Assembly (NCBI GenBank): GCA_964483625.1
Contig: CAZABB010000005.1
Span: forward strand, 19,043-83,042
Direction of reading: 5' to 3'
Length of the DNA stretch: 64,000 nt
DNA from: JAFGQU01 sp964483625
GTDB taxonomy: Bacteria > Omnitrophota > Gorgyraeia > Duberdicusellales > 4484-171
The notes under the pieces are model-generated. The model was given only the letters and a program-made list of their open reading frames with translations. It was not told where the DNA came from and made no database searches. Each line of letters opens with the position of its first letter. Positions within the stretch are counted from its first letter, which is position 1. This document shows, piece by piece, positions 59,636 through 64,000 of the stretch. A program made the translations under genes and the position numbers.

Positions 59636-62116
59636 ATGAAAAAAATGAATAAAAAACTGCAGGAAAAATGCCAGGCGATTTCCAAAAAAAACACCGTTGA
59701 AGCGATTGTAACCTCATTCTGTGCCAATCTGAAATACGCCCTTTCTAAAGACCAGTATACCGCGACCCGGGAAGATAATTTCCGGGCCCTGGCGTTTGCC
59801 ATGCGCGACCGGGTCGTCGAACGCTGGATTACCACCCAGCAGCGGTACCATAAGGAAAATGTCAAACGAGTGTATTATCTGTCGATGGAATTCTTAATCG
59901 GCCGGCTTCTGGGTAATTACATATTTAATCTGGGGCTGGAGGATCAGGTTTCCCAGGCGCTTACCGAACTGGGGTTTGATTTTGAAGATATCCGCCAGGA
60001 GGAGCTCGACGCGGGACTGGGCAACGGAGGGTTGGGGAGGCTTGCCGCCTGCTTCCTTGATTCGATGGCGACATTGCATATTCCCGGCTACGGCTACGGT
60101 ATCCGCTATGATTACGGTATTTTTCATCAGAAAATAAAAGACGGATTTCAGGTGGAACTTCCCGATGAATGGTTAAGACGCGAGAGCCCCTGGGAATTTG
60201 CCCGGCCGGAATCGACGGTCAAGGTGAAATTCTACGGCCGCACGCAAACCTATCGCGACCGGCATGGTAAATTCTGTGTCGATTGGGTTGATACCGAAAA
60301 CATCCTCGCGGTACCCTATGATTACGCGATTCCCGGTTATAAAAATGATGTGGTCAATACATTACGGCTCTGGTCGGCGCGTAGCACCGAAGAATTCGAC
60401 CTGGAGTATTTCAACCAGGGCGACTATGAGCAGGCGGTGCATAAAAAGATCCTTTCGGAGAATATTTCAAAAGTACTCTATCCCAACGATGACGTTAGTC
60501 AGGGGCGGGAATTACGCTTGAAACAGGAATACTTTTTCATTGCCGCTTCAATGGCCGATATCATCCGGCGGTTTAAGGTGGAGAACACCGATTTACGGTA
60601 CCTGCCGGAAAAAGTAACGATACAGCTTAATGATACCCATCCGGCGCTGGCGGTTGTCGAACTCATGCGCCTTCTGCTCGATGAATACGATTTCAACTGG
60701 GAGGATGCCTGGGATATCGTGGTGAAAGTTTTTGCGTATACCAATCATACGGTTATGCCCGAGGCGTTGGAAAAATGGTCGGTATCGCGGATGGAAAATC
60801 TCCTGCCGCGCCACCTGCAGATTATTTACGAGATCAACCGCCGCTTTTTAGAAGACGTCTCGGAGAAATTCCCCGGCGATGAAGAACGCTTACGGAGAAT
60901 GTCGATCATCGAAGAAGGCCAGGCAAAGCGGATCCGCATGGCGTATCTCTCTATCGTGGGGAGCCATTCGGTCAACGGGGTGTCCGAACTGCACACCGAA
61001 CTGATCAAAAACAAGGTGTTTAAGGATTTTTATGAATTCTATCCGGAAAAGTTCAACAGTAAGACCAACGGGATTACCCAGCGTCGCTGGTTACTGAAAG
61101 CCAACACGTCTCTTTCTGATTTCATCACCGGTCATATCGGAGATAAGTGGACTGTTAACCTGGATGAGCTTAAGAAATTGATGCCGTTTAAAGAAAAGAA
61201 GGCTTTTCGTAAACAGTGGCGTCAGATCAAGTTCGAGAATAAGAAGAAACTTGCCGAGCATATCGCCCGTACCAACGAGATTCTGATCGATCCGGAATCG
61301 ATATTCGATGTCCAGGTCAAAAGAATCCACGAATATAAACGGCAGATCCTGTTCGGCTTTTACGTGATCTCCCAGTATTTGCTCTTAAAACACGATCCCA
61401 AGAAGTTTATCCATCCCCGCACCTTTCTGGTGGGGGGTAAAGCCGCGCCCGGATATACGATGGCGAAGCTGACCATTAAATTCTTAACCAGTATCGCCGA
61501 TAAGATAAACCGTGACCGTTCGGTTCGGGACAAGATACGGATGGTTTTTTTGGAGAACTACCGGGTATCGCTGGCGGAGAAAATATTTCCCGCCTCCGAT
61601 GTCTCCGAGCAGATATCGACCGCCGGCTATGAAGCATCCGGTACCGGAAATATGAAGTTCATGTTAAACGGTGCGTTGACTATCGGGACGCTCGACGGGG
61701 CGAATGTGGAGATTTCCCAAGCTGTCGGCCCGGAAAATATATTTATTTTCGGCCACAAAGCCGCTGAGGTCGCCCAGCTTAAAACTCAGGGGTATAATCC
61801 CCGTGAGTATATCGAACGGTCTGAGATTTTAAGAAAGATCATACATCTTCTCAAAACCAATTTTTTCACTCCATATAACCCGGGAATTTTCGAACCGATC
61901 ATTCACGCGTTGGAGAATGACGATCAATATATGATCTGCGCCGATTTCGACGCGTATGTCGCGATGCAGGAGAAACTTTCCCAGGCCTATCTGGACAAGG
62001 AAGAATGGATAAAAAAGAGCATTACCAATGTAGCCTGCGCCGGCCGGTTTTCCTCTGATCGCACGATCGCCGATTACGCGCGGGAGATATGGGATGTTCC
62101 TTACAGGCTTAAGTAA
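59636..62116 (+). CDS. glgP: Glycogen/maltodextrin phosphorylase
   Basis: An 826-residue GT35 phosphorylase releasing glucose-1-phosphate from alpha-1,4-glucan. YYLSMEFLIGRLLGNYIFNL, the GLGNGGLGRLAACFLDSMATL region and the PLP-lysine segment EASGTGNMKFMLNGALTIG are all present. Length is normal. ATG 59636 with Shine-Dalgarno AAGGAG at about seven bases is chosen over the earlier in-frame ATGs at 59573-59600. It would break down the polymer made by the 42-48 kb operon and feed central metabolism. Confidence 0.95.
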   Translation: MKKMNKKLQEKCQAISKKNTVEAIVTSFCANLKYALSKDQYTATREDNFRALAFAMRDRVVERWITTQQRYHKENVKRVYYLSMEFLIGRLLGNYIFNLGLEDQVSQALTELGFDFEDIRQEELDAGLGNGGLGRLAACFLDSMATLHIPGYGYGIRYDYGIFHQKIKDGFQVELPDEWLRRESPWEFARPESTVKVKFYGRTQTYRDRHGKFCVDWVDTENILAVPYDYAIPGYKNDVVNTLRLWSARSTEEFDLEYFNQGDYEQAVHKKILSENISKVLYPNDDVSQGRELRLKQEYFFIAASMADIIRRFKVENTDLRYLPEKVTIQLNDTHPALAVVELMRLLLDEYDFNWEDAWDIVVKVFAYTNHTVMPEALEKWSVSRMENLLPRHLQIIYEINRRFLEDVSEKFPGDEERLRRMSIIEEGQAKRIRMAYLSIVGSHSVNGVSELHTELIKNKVFKDFYEFYPEKFNSKTNGITQRRWLLKANTSLSDFITGHIGDKWTVNLDELKKLMPFKEKKAFRKQWRQIKFENKKKLAEHIARTNEILIDPESIFDVQVKRIHEYKRQILFGFYVISQYLLLKHDPKKFIHPRTFLVGGKAAPGYTMAKLTIKFLTSIADKINRDRSVRDKIRMVFLENYRVSLAEKIFPASDVSEQISTAGYEASGTGNMKFMLNGALTIGTLDGANVEISQAVGPENIFIFGHKAAEVAQLKTQGYNPREYIERSEILRKIIHLLKTNFFTPYNPGIFEPIIHALENDDQYMICADFDAYVAMQEKLSQAYLDKEEWIKKSITNVACAGRFSSDRTIADYAREIWDVPYRLK

Positions 62117-62127
62117 AAATCATCTCT

Positions 62128-62757
62128 ATGATTCGGGAAATATTCAGGGAATTACGACGCCACGCTCCCTTTACCGCGCTGGGCGCGCTTGTGGGTATTG
62201 TTCTTATTGTGATTCTTCGCAATATGACCCCGCAAAGTTCGCATGAGTTTTTTTACGTTTTTCACCCGGCCCATGTTCTCTTAAGCGCTCTGGCGACCGC
62301 CTCGATGTACCATCGCCGCGTCTGTCCTCACAATAAGCGCCACTGCAATATTTTCCTGTTGTTGATCGTGGGGTATGTAGGATCGATCGGAATAGCTACT
62401 TTGAGTGATTCGATCGTCCCCTATATTGGCGAGGTTTTGTTGGATATGCCCCATCGTCACCATCATATCGGGCTTATCGAGAAATGGTGGCTGATTACGA
62501 TGATGGCCTTTATCGGGATTATCATTGCCTACGTCAATCCGGCCACGAAATTCCCTCATTTTGCCCATGTCCTGGTAAGCACATCGGCTTCACTCTTTCA
62601 TATCCTCATGGCTGGAGGCAGTCATCTTACCTGGGGAGGGTACGTCGCGGTAGGCATCTTTCTCTTTCTTGCCGTATGGGTACCCTGCTGTGTCAGCGAC
62701 ATCATTTTCCCGCTTTTGTTCGTAAAAAACCCCGAAGGGATCCGGCATCAGCACTGA
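62128..62757 (+). CDS. Polytopic membrane protein, unknown function, histidine-rich
   Basis: A 209-residue protein with about six hydrophobic segments. Notable histidines are in DMPHRHHHIGLIEKWW and in FHPAHVLL, plus a CPHNKRHC pair of cysteines. I do not recognise a family. It ends 81 bases before the copper-type operon; histidines and cysteines hint at a metal role, but that is a guess. It follows glgP by 11 bases and may only share its transcript. Confidence 0.65.
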   Translation: MIREIFRELRRHAPFTALGALVGIVLIVILRNMTPQSSHEFFYVFHPAHVLLSALATASMYHRRVCPHNKRHCNIFLLLIVGYVGSIGIATLSDSIVPYIGEVLLDMPHRHHHIGLIEKWWLITMMAFIGIIIAYVNPATKFPHFAHVLVSTSASLFHILMAGGSHLTWGGYVAVGIFLFLAVWVPCCVSDIIFPLLFVKNPEGIRHQH

Positions 62758-62788
62758 TTTCCTACCGCCAGATTTTTCTAAAAAAACA

Positions 62789-62818
62789 TTGACATACTCC
62801 CAGGGGGTATGCTAGGGT
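62789..62818 (+). promoter_or_regulatory. CsoR-type operator within the copper-operon promoter
   Basis: -35 TTGACA (62789-62794). The 17-base imperfect palindrome ATACTCCCAGGGGGTAT at 62794-62810 occupies the spacer, and TAGGGT (62813-62818) is the likely -10. GC-run palindromes with ATAC/GTAT ends are the classic CsoR operator form. The CsoR-family gene three places downstream probably represses its own operon through this site. Confidence 0.75.
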
Positions 62819-62838
62819 TGAGTAAGGAGGATACAATC

Positions 62839-63390
62839 ATGAAAAAAACCGTTTTTTGGAGTTGTGTGTTTTTGTTCATAGGGTCGAGTGCGATGGCCCA
62901 GCATCATCAGGGGCATATGATGCATCAGGAGATGGACCATCATAGGGAAGAGATGACGGGCCAAGGAAATGTGGGGATTTGTCCGGTCATGGGGAATCCG
63001 GCCCGGGAGAAATATTCGTATAGCTATAAAGGTAAAACCTATTACTTTTGCTGTCCGATGTGTATTGGGCAGTTTAAGAAAAATCCGGGAAAATATATTT
63101 CTAAAATCAAAGAGATACCACTGGCAGCGTATCAGTTCGGCTATGAACCTTCGGAGATTACCGTCTCAAAAGGGGATATCGTGAGGTTTCTGGCTACCTC
63201 CCGCGATGTTCCCCACGGAGTGTATATCGAAGAATACGGGATAAATGCGACGTTGAAAAAGGGCGAGATGAAAGAAATAGAATTTATCGCCGATAAAGCC
63301 GGCGAATTCCCCATCCTCTGTTCGGTGTATTGCGGCCGGGGGCACCACACAATGCGGGCGAAATTGATTGTAAAGGAGTCGGGCGAATGA
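62839..63390 (+). CDS. Secreted YHS-CuA copper protein
   Basis: A 183-residue exported protein. A signal peptide (MKKTVFWSCVFLFIGSSAMA) precedes a His/Met-rich segment (HHQGHMMHQEMDHHREEM). A YHS-type domain follows, with CPVMGNPAREKYSYSYKGKT, then YYFCCPMCIGQFKKNPGKYI. The C-terminal cupredoxin has DVPHG and CSVYCGRGHHTM, the C-x3-C-x3-H-x2-M arrangement of a CuA centre as in cytochrome oxidase subunit II and nitrous oxide reductase. Periplasmic copper binding or electron transfer is inferred. Shine-Dalgarno AAGGAGG precedes the ATG; the in-frame codons before 62839 are promoter DNA. Confidence 0.85.
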   Translation: MKKTVFWSCVFLFIGSSAMAQHHQGHMMHQEMDHHREEMTGQGNVGICPVMGNPAREKYSYSYKGKTYYFCCPMCIGQFKKNPGKYISKIKEIPLAAYQFGYEPSEITVSKGDIVRFLATSRDVPHGVYIEEYGINATLKKGEMKEIEFIADKAGEFPILCSVYCGRGHHTMRAKLIVKESGE

Positions 63391-63779
63391 ACGCGCACAA
63401 GGCGGGCCGGCTTATCTTAAGAAGTTCTCTGGGTTTTGTATTTTTGTATTTCGGTATCGGAAAATTTTCCGGTGATCTCTGGGCTCAGACGATGGCATCT
63501 ATGGAGTTTTTCCGGGGGCTTCCCTGGAGCGTGGCGGTTTCGGTCAAAAGCGTAGGGGCCCTTGAGGTGCTGACCGGCAGTTTCCTGATTTTAGGAGTGT
63601 GGACTCGTGCGGCGGCCCTGATTGCCGCGGTGCAGTTGAGCGGTATCCTTATCCTTCTTGATTTTCAGGAAGTACGGGATATCGGTCTTCTGGGGATGAG
63701 TATGTATCTGATCGTAGCCGGGGATGAGACGTGGGGATTGAACCGGTTTCTTTTTGCCCGGGAAGGAGGAGGCGCATGA
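63387..63779 (+). CDS. DoxX-family membrane protein in copper operon
   Basis: A 130-residue four-helix membrane protein of the DoxX family, with GFVFLYFGIGKFSGDLWAQ near the start, and GALEVLTGSFLILGVWTRAAALI. It is coupled to both neighbours: ATGA overlaps with the YHS-CuA gene and with csoR. ATG 63387 has Shine-Dalgarno AAAGGAG. It is a different paralogue from the DoxX at 39571. A quinone- or thiol-linked redox role next to CuA is possible but unproven. Confidence 0.82.
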   Translation: MNAHKAGRLILRSSLGFVFLYFGIGKFSGDLWAQTMASMEFFRGLPWSVAVSVKSVGALEVLTGSFLILGVWTRAAALIAAVQLSGILILLDFQEVRDIGLLGMSMYLIVAGDETWGLNRFLFAREGGGA

Positions 63780-64000
63780 AACATAAAACGACGCATACCG
63801 CACAGCTTGCCGCCCTGCGGCGGATCGAGGGGCAGGTTAAAGGTATCCAGCGGATGATCGAGGAGGGAAAATACTGTATTGATATCGTCAACCAGATTCA
63901 CGCCTCGATCAACGCGTTGTACCGGGTCGCCGAAAAAGTCCTGGCGAAACATATCGAGTCATGTGTAGTCGATGTGTTCCGCGGAAAAACCGAGAAGGAT
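63776..64000 (+). CDS. csoR: CsoR-family copper-sensing repressor (3' end outside window)
   Basis: The first 75 residues of a DUF156-family four-helix repressor; the reading frame is still open at the window end. RRIEGQVKGIQRMIEEGKYC is the conserved DNA-binding start of the family. Ligand positions are Cys34, His59 and Cys63, with spacing 25 and 4 exactly as in Cu(I) sensors (Cys36-His61-Cys65 in M. tuberculosis CsoR). RcnR-type nickel sensors have His at the last position. Overlap with the DoxX stop (ATGA) and the operator at 62794 indicate autoregulation. Confidence 0.93.
   Translation, partial: MKHKTTHTAQLAALRRIEGQVKGIQRMIEEGKYCIDIVNQIHASINALYRVAEKVLAKHIESCVVDVFRGKTEKD

Noticed and set aside
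1..64000. tRNA, rRNA or mobile-element genes
   Set aside because: The gaps are short and filled by the elements described; I saw no cloverleaf, rRNA core, transposase, integrase or attachment-site pattern.

Overview
The window reads as a chromosomal segment of an uncultivated, Gram-negative-type bacterium. The envelope genes include a porin, a TamB-type protein, an RlpA-like protein and several signal-peptide or lipobox proteins. It carries menaquinone and carotenoid genes, GH57-based glycogen-type metabolism, and many intergenic blocks of short quasi-repeated words. I cannot fix the phylum by eye. An uncultivated lineage such as Omnitrophota is a weak inference only. Almost all the sequence is coding and most genes lie on the + strand, often with 4-base ATGA overlaps. 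I found no rRNA, tRNA, CRISPR array, insertion sequence or phage gene.

Layout. 1-8.6 kb is a sugar-uptake and polysaccharide locus: an ABC solute-binding protein (cut by the window edge), two permeases, two related secreted clan GH-A glycosidases, a secreted protein with two copies of a sugar-binding-like domain, and a lipoprotein of similar type. A LacI-family-type operator sits on a promoter inside the locus. 8.7-10.7 kb is a zinc metallopeptidase plus ATP-grasp ligase pair. 11.0-12.6 kb has a GEMM-I cyclic-dinucleotide riboswitch with a terminator in front of an rlpA-like gene, then a GGDEF gene. 12.6-19.2 kb is housekeeping: an ABC-F ATPase, an rRNA/tRNA methyltransferase, an HD hydrolase, EF-G and small proteins.

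19.3-30 kb is a phosphate regulon: Na/Pi cotransporter, PhoB-PhoR-like pair, an 11-bp-phased Pho-box-like promoter, two small unknown proteins, porin, PstSCAB and PhoU. 30.2-40.7 kb combines carotenoid genes (crtI, crtB, a two-subunit lycopene cyclase), ispH, a polyprenyl synthase, menA, a ubiE/menG methyltransferase and a type II NADH dehydrogenase. Together these make isoprenoid precursors, pigments and quinone. 41.1-48.7 kb holds maf and an operon for an alpha-glucan (CBM48 protein, GT4, DUF4912, two GH57 enzymes, a nucleotidyltransferase), preceded by a structured leader. The phosphorylase that would degrade the glucan is at 59.6 kb.

48.8-59.5 kb mixes a two-component pair, NrnA-like phosphoesterase, TrpB2, a GT4, CorA, a TamB-like protein, a membrane GGDEF protein and small conserved families. 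The window ends in a copper-type operon: a secreted YHS-CuA protein, a DoxX protein and a CsoR repressor, with a CsoR-type operator on its promoter.

The observations most worth checking are the GEMM-I riboswitch with an apparent hairpin insertion, the dispersed word-repeat family, the YHS-CuA/DoxX/CsoR operon, the peptidase/ATP-grasp pair, and the lysine-rich tails on glucan-metabolism proteins.
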